A DNA stretch of 64,000 nucleotides from Massilia eurypsychrophila (lineage in GTDB: Bacteria; Pseudomonadota; Gammaproteobacteria; Burkholderiales; Burkholderiaceae_D). The notes under the pieces are model-generated. The model saw nothing but the letters and a program-made list of their open reading frames with translations. It was not told the DNA's origin and did not search any database. Numbering within the stretch: the first letter of the stretch is position 1; the number at the start of each line of letters is the position of its first letter. This document shows positions 1 through 8,699 of this stretch, in pieces. Location of the stretch: assembly GCF_002760655.1 (NCBI RefSeq), contig NZ_PDOC01000006.1, positions 1 to 64,000 of the forward strand. The letters are read 5' to 3'. The translations under genes and the position numbers were made by a program.

Positions 1-161
1 CAATGGCTGGCCAGCACTTTGGAACGTCTCCCGACGTGCCCTAACAGTCAGATCGATTCTTTGCTGCCATTCCCGAACCTTAAGCAAAACTAAACCGCCC
101 GGCAAGGTGGGGCCGCCGGACGCTTACGTCCTTCCCGTACTTTCCGTTCAAGGGCGGCGTC

Positions 162-1139
162 TTGAACCTGCTGTCATTGGAGGTCGTACCGGAAAAGTAT
201 CGGCCATTGCCCGTCTGCGCGAATGCTATCGCTTATGACCCAGCAGCGCAGGCTCCATTGTTTACTCGTGTTGTCAATGATATCTTTGAGAACGATGAGA
301 CCATGGTCCGCTTCATGTTCCAACTTTTTGGCCTGATGCTGCTCGGCCGCCCTGAGCAATATTTCTTTGTCTGGCTGGGACGTTCGGCGAGCAACGGCAA
401 GTCACTCTTGGTGAAGGTAATGAAGAGTGTATTGGGACCGTACTTCACCTTCCTGCCAACGGCCGCGCTCATGGTGAAGTCACACACTTCAGACGGTGCG
501 AACCCTGCCATAGCCCAACTGGCGGGGAAACGTCTTGCAGTGGTGTCGGAACCTACCGCCAAGCAGTCGCTGGATTCGAGTCTGATTAAGCAGCTTACAG
601 GCGATGGTCATATAAACGTCCGCGACAACTATGGCGCGCCCAAGGACATGCCAGTTGAAGCTGTTATTTTGATGGTTGCCAACTACATGCCGGCCGCCAT
701 GGACGATGATAATGGACTCTGGCGCCGTGCTCTCGTCGTGCCGTTTAACCGTACTTTCACTCCAGAAGAGGATGACAAAAACCTAGCAGACAAACTCGAA
801 AAGGAGAGAACCGGCATTCTGAACATGATGCTTGCGGGTGCGCACGACTATCTTCAGCATGGTCTGGTTGTGCCCGAAAAAGTGCGCGACTTTGTTACAC
901 AACAGCGTCACGAGGTCGACCCTTTCGAGGCCTTCTTCGCCGATTGTTTGATCGAATCGCCGGGTAGCGTCACCTTCCTGAAAGACATTTACGCTGCGTA
1001 CATGCCTTGGTACAAGCAGAATACCCGCCTTCGCCGGATTACTAAGCCGGAGCTCAGCAAGCGCCTTCAGCGGCTGTTTCACAAGGGCGATCAAGGCCAC
1101 CTTCCTATATTCGAGGGTGTGACCGTTATCGGGTCATAA
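162..1139 (+). CDS. N-terminally truncated P4-family phage/plasmid primase-helicase
   Basis: The protein resembles the C-terminal superfamily-3 helicase half of P4-type primases, which unwind DNA at the replication origin of satellite phages and integrative elements. A Walker A motif (GRSASNGKS) lies near residues 73-81, followed by helicase-like sequence and a C-terminal tail typical of the family. The frame is open back to about position 84 but has no ATG or GTG there, only a TTG at 162; family-like sequence (FPFKGGVLNL) already begins before that TTG. A full member has several hundred more N-terminal residues with the primase part, which are missing, and a stop lies at 81-83. I infer a decayed remnant of an element's replication gene. 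Family assignment is firm; whether any protein is made is doubtful. Confidence 0.7.
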   Translation: MNLLSLEVVPEKYRPLPVCANAIAYDPAAQAPLFTRVVNDIFENDETMVRFMFQLFGLMLLGRPEQYFFVWLGRSASNGKSLLVKVMKSVLGPYFTFLPTAALMVKSHTSDGANPAIAQLAGKRLAVVSEPTAKQSLDSSLIKQLTGDGHINVRDNYGAPKDMPVEAVILMVANYMPAAMDDDNGLWRRALVVPFNRTFTPEEDDKNLADKLEKERTGILNMMLAGAHDYLQHGLVVPEKVRDFVTQQRHEVDPFEAFFADCLIESPGSVTFLKDIYAAYMPWYKQNTRLRRITKPELSKRLQRLFHKGDQGHLPIFEGVTVIGS

Positions 1140-1256
1140 ACCGTAGGCGGCGCACACCAAAGCAGGCCAGTTTCGGCTGGTAACGAGTGCGCCGCGACGG
1201 CGAGAACGCCAATTTCAGTTGATACGTTTTGTATATCATTGAGTAAGGAGCTCAAG

Positions 1257-1466
1257 ATGGCGAAGATTAACCGCTGGGGCGGAAGCCTAGGAGTCAGATT
1301 GCCGAAAGAAATCGCGAGTGCCGCAGGCCTGGTCTCGGGTTCGATTGTCACCGTCCGATTGCTGGATAGCGGCGACCTATTGGTTCGCCTTTTAAACAAC
1401 CGAGTCGCCATCGCCCTTACAGATGCGACATCTGTGAAACGTCCAAGGGAGGTGACTAAATGGTAG
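1257..1466 (+). CDS. AbrB/MazE-like antitoxin, orphan
   Basis: This 69-residue protein has the swapped-hairpin AbrB/MazE DNA-binding fold signature at its N-terminus (NRWGGSLGVRLPKEIASAAGL). MazE antitoxins bind their operator through this part and neutralise MazF with a disordered tail. I chose the ATG at 1257 because TAAGGAG lies just upstream; an upstream TTG at 1239 is less likely. No MazF/PemK reading frame follows: the next gene runs the opposite way and its 3' end overlaps this one by 11 bases. The tail carries a ribosome binding site and an ATG (1460) exactly where a coupled toxin would start. The fold is clear; a role as antitoxin is inferred. Confidence 0.75.
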   Translation: MAKINRWGGSLGVRLPKEIASAAGLVSGSIVTVRLLDSGDLLVRLLNNRVAIALTDATSVKRPREVTKW

Positions 1467-1869
1467 TCTGCTTAGCTCGCGCTGTGATTAGCAGCCCTGC
1501 TTTAGCTAAGCCCAGGACAACATGCATTTGCTGGTTGTAAGCCTTGCCAGACGCATGCGTGATTAGCGCCCACAGCTCTCGCGGCTCCATTCCCACGTAG
1601 CTCGGGTTTTTTTCGAGAAGCGTCAAACAATCCCGAGCATGTCGAACATTTTCACTGTCTCGCACCGCACCTGTGGCCGCGACACCAGTCACAGCGCCGC
1701 TCGCGCATAAAGCAAGAAAAATTGTTTGCGGGCAACCTTTCGCCCGCATTGAGGGGCTGTTTGGAAACGCTTCAGCCGCTGCGTTTGCCCAGGCGTCGCG
1801 CGGCGCTGCGGAAAAATCATACCCGAGTTTGCGGGCAGCTAACACAGCTACATCAGCATAGGTTGCCAT
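1456..1869 (-). CDS. small conserved protein, DUF6979-like
   Basis: This 137-residue protein has the look of the DUF6979 family: an N-terminal MATYADVAVLAARKL helix, then an FPNS...KGCPQ.FLALC segment and a C-terminal helical part containing LW. I recall these conserved stretches but cannot confirm them by search, and no biochemical role is known to me. It starts 7 bases after the stop of the Mrr-type nuclease gene on the same strand, so the two are very probably co-transcribed. That suggests an accessory part in restriction. Its last codons overlap the end of the convergent MazE-like gene. Confidence 0.65.
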   Translation of the reverse strand: MATYADVAVLAARKLGYDFSAAPRDAWANAAAEAFPNSPSMRAKGCPQTIFLALCASGAVTGVAATGAVRDSENVRHARDCLTLLEKNPSYVGMEPRELWALITHASGKAYNQQMHVVLGLAKAGLLITARAKQTTI

Positions 1870-1876
1870 AGAATGC

Positions 1877-2800
1877 TCAAGTGAGTGGGGATAGAAAGCG
1901 AATAGGCCGCAAGGGCAAACGACGTCGCGCGTGGTCGGTCAACTTTTCGTAATGCTCAACCCAAAGATCGAAAAGCTTGTCGAGGTTGATGAGAGTGATA
2001 CGACGCTTTTCCTGAGTTCGTGCCTCGAATTCCGCATCCTTCGTGAACCCCCCGGTGGAGACGAAGAGCCCAACATCATCATCACCCAGGACCGCCATAA
2101 ATGATCGCAAGCCCTCCACCGAGACTGCTTGCTGCTGTCGCTTGACTTGTACCTTAATGCGTGGCGGCCGAGTGCCCAGAGGATCTGGCCAGGCGAGGAT
2201 ATCAACCCCTCCATCCTTACCCGGCGGCGAAACCCAACTTACGTGATACGACATCGCCCGTAGAAGATCAGCCACTAAGTCCTGAAATTCGTATGGATTC
2301 ATCGCTCTTAGATAGGTGGATATTTCTGACCAAGCCTGTTCCTCAGCCTCATCAAAAGTAACACTTACCGCCTTAGCAGAAGTGTCCAACTCGTCAGATA
2401 TTTCATCTGAAGGTTTTAAAACACCAATTACGGTTTCACTGGCGTCAGAGTTCGGTTGCGAAGCTTTCCACTCCGCGTACAACTTGACTGCCCTTCGATA
2501 AAATGCGTCAGGTTCGGGGAACTCGACCAAAGCTTGCCTTCCCTCTTCGGTAACCGACCAAGTCCCTTTTTCCTTTATTAGCCACCCGGCCTTTACACAG
2601 TCAACCGTCGCGAACCTGACGATTTTCTCAAACCGCCTTCCGCCTGATTCGTAGTTATCAGCCTCGTAAGGGGAAAGCGTCACTCTCGCGGCGAGCTGAT
2701 GTAAAGCCTCTCGTGCAGGAAGCCCGGTTTGAGTCGACAACAATATGCTGAAAAGCTCTCGAAGGAATTCGCCAGTTCGCTTGCGGGTAATTTCGGCCAC
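1877..2800 (-). CDS. mrr: Mrr-type restriction endonuclease (type IV)
   Basis: The protein is 307 residues, the usual length for Mrr. Mrr enzymes cleave DNA bearing foreign methylation. The N-terminal about 95 residues form a winged-helix recognition domain (Mrr_N). The C-terminal PD-(D/E)xK-like catalytic domain runs from about 165 to 290, with D200 in GKDGGVDIL and the Q-x-K pair Q218/K220 in VQVKRQ. The region from about 110 to 150 is a polar linker. It is followed 7 bases later by a small DUF6979-like gene, and the tyrosine recombinase gene lies upstream on the same strand. Catalytic residues all appear intact. Confidence 0.9.
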   Translation of the reverse strand: MAEITRKRTGEFLRELFSILLSTQTGLPAREALHQLAARVTLSPYEADNYESGGRRFEKIVRFATVDCVKAGWLIKEKGTWSVTEEGRQALVEFPEPDAFYRRAVKLYAEWKASQPNSDASETVIGVLKPSDEISDELDTSAKAVSVTFDEAEEQAWSEISTYLRAMNPYEFQDLVADLLRAMSYHVSWVSPPGKDGGVDILAWPDPLGTRPPRIKVQVKRQQQAVSVEGLRSFMAVLGDDDVGLFVSTGGFTKDAEFEARTQEKRRITLINLDKLFDLWVEHYEKLTDHARRRLPLRPIRFLSPLT

Positions 2801-2971
2801 GGGAATCTCAATTCAAGTTAGTTTCGGCAATTCTACATTATGCGCTCAATGCTAAACAGATGGACAAGCCCGACCAAACGTTAAGGCCTGTGGCGTTGGA
2901 CTGGCACGCCAGGCTCAAGACCTAAGTTTTAGCATGCTGACGAATGTCGGGCTACTGATCGACAAGTCACG

Positions 2972-3961
2972 TCAAAGCAATGTTGGGATCTTGCGCTGAC
3001 TAGCTGGGCGTATATATCGGGAGAGGGATGTACTTCCGTTTTTATGTCCAGTCTGTCCAGCAATGAGGAAGGTAGGCACGCCTGCTTCCGCCGCTTCGGT
3101 GCAGAAGCCGGCGCGCAGACTATGGCCAGCGACCTGCTTAGCCGCCTCATCTCCAGACATTGTTCGCACCGCCGCCTTGATGATCAAAGCCACCGATTTT
3201 GGCACCAGCGCTTTGTAGCCGACGATCTGGTCGTGACGGCTTATTTGACGAAACAGCGGACCTTCAGTTATCCCACTTAAAGCCAGCCAATGCCGCAGGG
3301 CCTTAACCGGGCAACGTGCACCGCGTGCGAACGGGATAAACACTGCGCGACCCGCGCCCTCCTGGTCGGTCTTGGATCGCCGGATTTGTAGCTCTATTCC
3401 GTTTGGGTAAGCAATAATGTCCTCGACGCGCAAGGCAACTATTTCCGAACGGCGCAGAGCGGCGGCGAAGCCGCAAAGTATTACGGCGGAGTCCCTCGCA
3501 CGACGCATGGGCTTGCTCTTGTCGATATGAACCATGAGCTCTAGTAGGTCATCTTTCACGAGGGCTTTAACGCGTCGCTGCTTTACAGTAAAGGTCCTCT
3601 TGATTCCAAGAAAAGTCAGCCTGACCATGCGATTCATGGTGGGGGACTCAAGCCCCAAATCGGTGTGCGCTCGGTGTATAGCGATCAGTCGATGTTGGAG
3701 TGTCGCGACGGCCAACACTCCCGCAAAGCTGGCCAAGTACTCGGCCACAAACTCTGGCGTTGCTGGCACACTGCCGCCGTGCTGGCGGAAGTGACGCATA
3801 TCATCAGCGTACGAGCGCAGCGTGGCTTTTGATTGCGCTGCTGCGGCGTACTTGGCCGCGAGCACTGCCGAGCCACTATCGGTCGCTTTAAGCGGCCCTG
3901 TGGTGGGAGCATTTATCGGGAAAGGGACGACGAGTAGGTGCGTGCGTTTTGAAGTTTTCAT
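2972..3961 (-). CDS. tyrosine recombinase / phage-type integrase
   Basis: This 329-residue protein is a site-specific tyrosine recombinase. An N-terminal SAM-like core-binding domain spans about 30-125 (SKATLRSYADDMRHF), and the catalytic domain about 135-325. The active-site set is complete: R170 in the AALRRSEI box, K197, H280 and R283 in HSLRAGF, H306 in TGHKNG and nucleophile Y316 in SRYIR. It could catalyse integration and excision of the island or of part of it. It is not beside the tRNA-Pro gene at the island edge, so it may belong to a nested or rearranged element. Confidence 0.93.
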   Translation of the reverse strand: MKTSKRTHLLVVPFPINAPTTGPLKATDSGSAVLAAKYAAAAQSKATLRSYADDMRHFRQHGGSVPATPEFVAEYLASFAGVLAVATLQHRLIAIHRAHTDLGLESPTMNRMVRLTFLGIKRTFTVKQRRVKALVKDDLLELMVHIDKSKPMRRARDSAVILCGFAAALRRSEIVALRVEDIIAYPNGIELQIRRSKTDQEGAGRAVFIPFARGARCPVKALRHWLALSGITEGPLFRQISRHDQIVGYKALVPKSVALIIKAAVRTMSGDEAAKQVAGHSLRAGFCTEAAEAGVPTFLIAGQTGHKNGSTSLSRYIRPASQRKIPTLL

Positions 3962-4151
3962 GGCTGGCGTAGTGGCTCACAATATTGCATTAGGGGAATC
4001 TGACCGATTCAAAATGATGGCGACAAATGACTGTCGGTTGACGGTTTATCGGAGGTGGCTGGCATGCCTTGGGCAAACTGGACGGTGGCGCCGGGCGTAG
4101 ATCGCTCCATCGAAAACAGGCGCCTTTTTTGATTTATCGGCTAGATCCACA

Positions 4152-4181
4152 TTGCTTTTAATAAATTCCTGGTGCTATCAT
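4152..4181 (+). promoter_or_regulatory. putative sigma-70 promoter for the TIGR04141 gene
   Basis: TTGCTT (4152-4157) and TATCAT (4176-4181) are separated by 18 bases and lie about 35 bases upstream of the ATG at 4216, which has an AAGG ribosome binding site. This is pattern recognition only. Confidence 0.45.
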
Positions 4182-4215
4182 TGTCCGCATTGCACAATAA
4201 ACAATAAGGTCGAAA

Positions 4216-5916
4216 ATGCTAGCGCCAACGCCTGTCAAGGACCCAAACGAGTTTTCGGTCAGACTCGGAGCTTTTCTTTATGACGGTGACGTTGCTAATC
4301 TCGCGTCGTTACTTAGTGTGCAGCTGAATGAGGTTGAGCAGCTCGAAATCGATCCCAAGATGAACTTAGAGGGGATGATTTACGTCAAGAAAAAACCGCC
4401 CGAGGCCAAGCGCCCCCCGTGGGCGAAGTCTCTCGACTTCCTGCATGGGAAACCTGTTGAAGGACTGGAAACCTCTTCGTCATCGGCCGTTTTGGCGCTA
4501 CGAATCGACGGAAAAATCGTAATCTTCTCGTTCGGATATGGTCGTTATTTACTTAATGAAGACAATTTGGTGCCCGACTTCGGGATAAAAACCGCACTTA
4601 ACACTCTCAACCATGACTCACTAAGAACGGTTGATCTTTTTTCGCTGGAACAGGAACCCATTCAGCGGAAGAGCCAAGCGATTAAAGGCTCAAATATCAA
4701 TATGTTTGGGGTTGATGTCAGCCGCGATGTGCTGAAAGCTGTTACGGGCGATCCAATTAAAGACATTCCGTGGGCGTCGATTTCTGGCGGGGGTGGGCAG
4801 TACAGTTTTACCGTGAAGATAAAGAAATATGAAGAGCTAACTGAAGTCGGGCGGAAGTTGATCGCGAAATATGATGTAACAGATTATCAGGCCCGTTTTT
4901 CGTGGGTCGATAATATTCAACGCATTAGGAATGGTAAGCTAATTGACGATCTGAATGCGCTATTACTTACCGAGTTCAATGCCGAGAATGTTGACAGTGT
5001 CAAGCTCTCTCTTCCTGGCGCCAGTGACTGGAGCAATATATTTGGCTTTACCTACACGAATGCGAAAACCCATTACAAACCAAGTCCGGAAATAGTAGAT
5101 TATTACGCGGCAAATCCAGGCGCAGGGTTGACTCTCGATAAGTTAAGAACGCATCGCCTATTCTGCACCACCATGAATGGCGACGATTCGTCGTACTCAA
5201 TATATGAATCCATCTATTTTGAATGTATTTACGACGGAAAGCTCCACATATTATTCTCTAAAGAATGGTTCACGATTGACCAGGATTATGTCACTAGAGT
5301 CGAGTTATCGCTGAATGAAGTTCCGCTGTCAGCCTTGAAATTTCCCAATGTTAAAACCGTACCTGTCGCCCTAGCCAGCAAACCAGCAAAAACGCTGAGT
5401 GGGTCTGCTATTAAGGTAGGAAAAGGCGCTAAAGCGGTAAAGTCGACTTCATTGGAAACCGAAGGGGATTATAACGCACGGATTGCGCTGGCTCTAAAAA
5501 TGCACCTATTAGACAAAAAATTGGTACGGTCGAATGGTAGCGCATCACCCATTGAAGTTTGTGATTTATTGTCCGATAAGGGGCACTTCATTCATGTTAA
5601 ACATAGAAAAGGTTACTCGGCCGGGTTAAGCCATCTCTTCGCTCAAGGGCGAGTTGCGGGCGAACTACTTTTATCGGATCAAAACTTTCGGGTTAACGCG
5701 CGGTTGCACCTTAAGGGCGCAGCGAAAAAGCTAATTCCGACGGCGAAATTGGTTCCTAGTGAATGCGAGATCGTATTCTTGGTACTCGGAGGAGATCCAA
5801 CGACCGTACGACAAGATCTTCCATTCTTCAGTAAAGTTAATTTACTTGCGACTTACAGGAGCTTGTCCGACCGTCAATTTAAGGTCTCCATCGGCGGTAC
5901 TGCAATCGATCCTTAA
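4216..5916 (+). CDS. TIGR04141 / DUF6119 family sporadically distributed protein
   Basis: At 566 residues it matches the size and character of TIGR04141 (DUF6119), a family found sporadically in mobile and defence islands with no established biochemical role. The recognisable blocks are an N-terminal ALRIDGKIVIFSFGYG segment, a middle DDLNALLLTEFN segment and the diagnostic C-terminal HVKHRKGYSAGLSHLFAQG block. It has no signal peptide or membrane segment and looks cytoplasmic. It stands alone between the recombinase and a small minus-strand gene, with its own plausible promoter. Base composition is more A+T-rich than the core chromosome, consistent with transfer. A defence function is inferred from context only. 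Confidence 0.8.
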   Translation: MLAPTPVKDPNEFSVRLGAFLYDGDVANLASLLSVQLNEVEQLEIDPKMNLEGMIYVKKKPPEAKRPPWAKSLDFLHGKPVEGLETSSSSAVLALRIDGKIVIFSFGYGRYLLNEDNLVPDFGIKTALNTLNHDSLRTVDLFSLEQEPIQRKSQAIKGSNINMFGVDVSRDVLKAVTGDPIKDIPWASISGGGGQYSFTVKIKKYEELTEVGRKLIAKYDVTDYQARFSWVDNIQRIRNGKLIDDLNALLLTEFNAENVDSVKLSLPGASDWSNIFGFTYTNAKTHYKPSPEIVDYYAANPGAGLTLDKLRTHRLFCTTMNGDDSSYSIYESIYFECIYDGKLHILFSKEWFTIDQDYVTRVELSLNEVPLSALKFPNVKTVPVALASKPAKTLSGSAIKVGKGAKAVKSTSLETEGDYNARIALALKMHLLDKKLVRSNGSASPIEVCDLLSDKGHFIHVKHRKGYSAGLSHLFAQGRVAGELLLSDQNFRVNARLHLKGAAKKLIPTAKLVPSECEIVFLVLGGDPTTVRQDLPFFSKVNLLATYRSLSDRQFKVSIGGTAIDP

Positions 5917-5970
5917 TAGCTCTTTTCAAGATGGTGTTCCTCGCCCCCAGGACGGCGCCATCGTTTCCAC

Positions 5971-6294
5971 TTAGTACTCGTCAGGCAGCAGTAGCGTTGT
6001 AGATGATCGGTCTGCTTCGGTGACAATCCAAAGACTCTCTCCACCAAGCAGGTAAGCGGACAGAATTCGACCGCCGTTTCCTATTGCGTATTTGTTGGCC
6101 AGGACATCCTCGGCACCGATAGAACCAAAGTCGGCGCGTTGATGTCTTGCTAGAATAATTGCCGCGTTCGTGCCTGTGCGATCCAACAGGTCGAGCGCCC
6201 CCGGCGTTGCTCCGACCATTCCGAGCGAAAATAGCGCGATGCCGCTGCCTGTGTAGCTGGGCCGATTTGTGGATGCGACTTTTGGTGAATTCAT
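5971..6294 (-). CDS. small integrative-element protein, function unknown
   Basis: This 107-residue protein ends in WIVTEADRSSTTLLLPDEY and contains LARHQRADFG...LANKYAI.NGGRILSAY. I recognise this pattern from a family often found on plasmids and integrative elements, sometimes annotated as a plasmid-related protein or, without support, as a methylase subunit. No catalytic motif is visible. It supports mobile-element ancestry for the region. Its expression would come from the unannotated stretch above 6294. Confidence 0.6.
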   Translation of the reverse strand: MNSPKVASTNRPSYTGSGIALFSLGMVGATPGALDLLDRTGTNAAIILARHQRADFGSIGAEDVLANKYAIGNGGRILSAYLLGGESLWIVTEADRSSTTLLLPDEY

Positions 6295-6694
6295 TTCCTA
6301 CCTCGATCTCTAATTAGCGAAGCGATTCCCCACACGGTACAATGCACCGCCTAGAGCGGATCGTGTCACGTGCGTGGTAGTGATTGTGAATATGTTGTGG
6401 CGAGCTAAGGACGCGTCATTTTCGTCGTCGCGACGGGGTAATCCGCGCCTTTGCTAATACGACCGTAAACACGAAACGTCGCGGCAGTGGCATGGACTGG
6501 TGGCGAACGATATAAATTCCGCAGTTGGCAGGTGATTAATTAAACCGCCGTTGGCCGCCCAGTGCCGCGCGCTCGGGGTTACGCTCGCAAATCTGTTTGT
6601 TACGGTCGCCGAAGAAGTGGGCGAACCGCCCAGTCGCGCGAACCGGGCCTCACTCAACGAACCATAGCGTCGAAGCGCGGCTCGCTGATATCGA
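6295..6694. other. intergenic stretch, no gene supported
   Basis: About 400 bases between two minus-strand genes. Short open frames exist on both strands, but none has a convincing start, composition or recognisable protein. It should contain the promoter of the gene ending at 5971. Confidence 0.5.
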
Positions 6695-7201
6695 CTATTT
6701 CTTTGTTGTCGCTGTCTTCATCGAATGCACTCCGATGTACCAAGCTGGCGCCAAAGAATCGAGCTCAGTCCTTACCTGTTCCGTCGCAGCAGTAGCAGAC
6801 GGCAAAATTGCATATGTAACCATCTTTCCGTCGTGACTAGCTTTCGCGCGATGAAAAACGCAGGACTCACCAACTTCGTAGTCTTCCGAATAGCGAATAA
6901 TCACAATGCTTAGGTCGGGCAGGTTTGCAATCTTGGTTACTTCCTTCCAGACCGTGAAGACGAGCCCGAAGCTAGCTCCTATGCCACTCAAAAGCTCTTC
7001 GGTGAGGAAGTGGTAGTACGGCCCTGTCTTTGGCAAGCCGAGGGCTTCAGCAGCCTTAAAAACGTCCGGCAAAGTCGTGCGCGCGACAATTGCTATAGCG
7101 CAGAATAGATCGGCATGCCTATCTCCTTTGGTGCTTACATGGCTATACGCGGGTTCAAAGCCCGCGGCTGTTGATTTGAGGGTTGTTGGGATTGCCGTCA
7201 T
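6695..7201 (-). CDS. hypothetical island protein
   Basis: This 168-residue protein is not one I recognise by name. The start at 7201 is preferred over a longer frame from 7246 because CAGGAG lies 6 bases before it. The predicted protein is globular and soluble, with a mixed helix/strand pattern; its most conserved-looking part is GPYYHFLTEELLSGIGASFGL, and it lacks a signal peptide. It shares strand and neighbourhood with the small element protein at 5971-6294, separated by about 400 bases. Function unknown. Confidence 0.5.
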   Translation of the reverse strand: MTAIPTTLKSTAAGFEPAYSHVSTKGDRHADLFCAIAIVARTTLPDVFKAAEALGLPKTGPYYHFLTEELLSGIGASFGLVFTVWKEVTKIANLPDLSIVIIRYSEDYEVGESCVFHRAKASHDGKMVTYAILPSATAATEQVRTELDSLAPAWYIGVHSMKTATTKK

Positions 7202-7662
7202 GTTGTGCTCCTGATGAAATAAGGGAATACGCGCAGCGACGCCCACCGGTAGTAACGCCGGTAGCGAAGGATTTTCTTAGGAATTTACGGGAATGCGGTC
7301 GCAGCTAACTTGGGTTGACCACTTTAAGAGAGGCGTTACTGCGCGTTCGATCAAGCGGCGGCGGCTGGTCGCCATGGCACCGCTTGAAACCATATCATAT
7401 CATAAATATTTATACATACACAATTAAATAACTTTGTGCGGGACAGACGAGGGAACCTGACGGACAGGTAGCCTGCGACAGCATCGGCAATCACCCTGCG
7501 CTTTGACGTCGGGAAAATTGGACCAACCGGCACGCACCGCGGGCCGGTGGCGACGGCACCAACCCCGTTCAACCGGCGGCCGGCCGGCGAGGCAACTATG
7601 GCCTCAACGGGGCTACTGTCGAGTACAATAGGTTGTCAGTAATACACAAACTTGAGGATGTA
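7202..7662. other. divergent intergenic region, no gene supported
   Basis: About 460 bases between divergently transcribed genes. It includes an A+T-rich patch around 7390-7430 that could hold promoters for either side. No reading frame or RNA family is recognisable. Confidence 0.45.
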
Positions 7663-8697
7663 ATGGCAACCAGACTGATCAGGTCAAAACCCACAGGGCA
7701 CTCAGATCGAGCCGACGGATTGCTAATAGCTGGGGAGCGAGTTCGCTACTCTGTAAGTCTGGTAACTCAAGGGAATCATCGATTTTATACATTGACGATG
7801 CCAACTGAAGTGCTTGCCAAATGTTGTTTCGCAACCAATCGTGAAGAGGATCCCATTGCAGGATTCCAACGCGTGCTTGACGAAAAACGAGCCCAGGAAA
7901 TCGCTGACTACATGGATATGGGGTTTGGTACGATTCCGAGCTCAATCATCTTGTCAGCCCAACCCGATGCGCGACTCGAAGATGTTGGCAAAGGCAAGAC
8001 GCTGGAGTTTACTTTTAATCCGCACGCCTTCCTCATTATTGACGGGCAACACCGCGTGTTCGGCTTCTCAAAGGCGAGCACCAAACTACGAGTTCCTGTC
8101 GTTATCTATAATGACCTCAGCAAGCAGCAAGAATCGAAGCTCTTTATTGATATCAATACCAAACAACGTCCTGTCCCGAACGAGCTGCTTTTAGATATCA
8201 AGAAATTAGCCGACGACGAGTCCGATCAACTAATCATTCTGCGTGAACTCTTTGACGAGTTTAACTCCGATTTGGAGAGCCCACTTCTTGGGCTGCTGAG
8301 CCCTGCATCGAAAGTTAATGGCAAACTTACTCGCGTAACCTTCAACGCTGCAGTAAAGCCAATTCTGTCGACATTTGCAAGTTCAAATATGTCCGTTGTT
8401 TATCCGGCTCTCCGCAACTACCTGCGGGCCTTCAATCGCGGCATGATTGGTCTTGGCGTCGGAAACACTCTGGTCAACGCGACCGTATTCCGTTCGATTT
8501 TTGAGATCTTTCCGGAAGTTGCACAACGCGCGATGGACCGATATGGTCCAGGATTCAAAGACGAAGCGTTCGATGACGTATTGTCGCCTCTATACGCGCG
8601 AACAAAGGCGGCCACGTTCACGAGACCGCCAAAGTCGCACAAAGAACTCGCCGGCGAACTACTCAAAACCCTGCGCTCAGGCTTCGTTATTGGATAG
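7663..8697 (+). CDS. DGQHR-domain protein
   Basis: This 344-residue protein carries the DGQHR signature (FLIIDGQHRVFGF) near residues 127-139, followed by VPVVIYNDLSKQQESKLFIDIN and QRPVPNELL, the usual DndB-like/ParB-like block. DGQHR proteins occur with DNA phosphorothioation (Dnd) genes and in other defence islands; DndB regulates dnd genes. No dndCDE genes are present here, so this is a stand-alone variant. I chose the ATG at 7663, preceded by GAGG, over the upstream TTG at 7633. The next gene begins 2 bases after its stop, so the two are translationally coupled and probably work together. Confidence 0.85.
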   Translation: MATRLIRSKPTGHSDRADGLLIAGERVRYSVSLVTQGNHRFYTLTMPTEVLAKCCFATNREEDPIAGFQRVLDEKRAQEIADYMDMGFGTIPSSIILSAQPDARLEDVGKGKTLEFTFNPHAFLIIDGQHRVFGFSKASTKLRVPVVIYNDLSKQQESKLFIDINTKQRPVPNELLLDIKKLADDESDQLIILRELFDEFNSDLESPLLGLLSPASKVNGKLTRVTFNAAVKPILSTFASSNMSVVYPALRNYLRAFNRGMIGLGVGNTLVNATVFRSIFEIFPEVAQRAMDRYGPGFKDEAFDDVLSPLYARTKAATFTRPPKSHKELAGELLKTLRSGFVIG

Positions 8698-8699
8698 CC

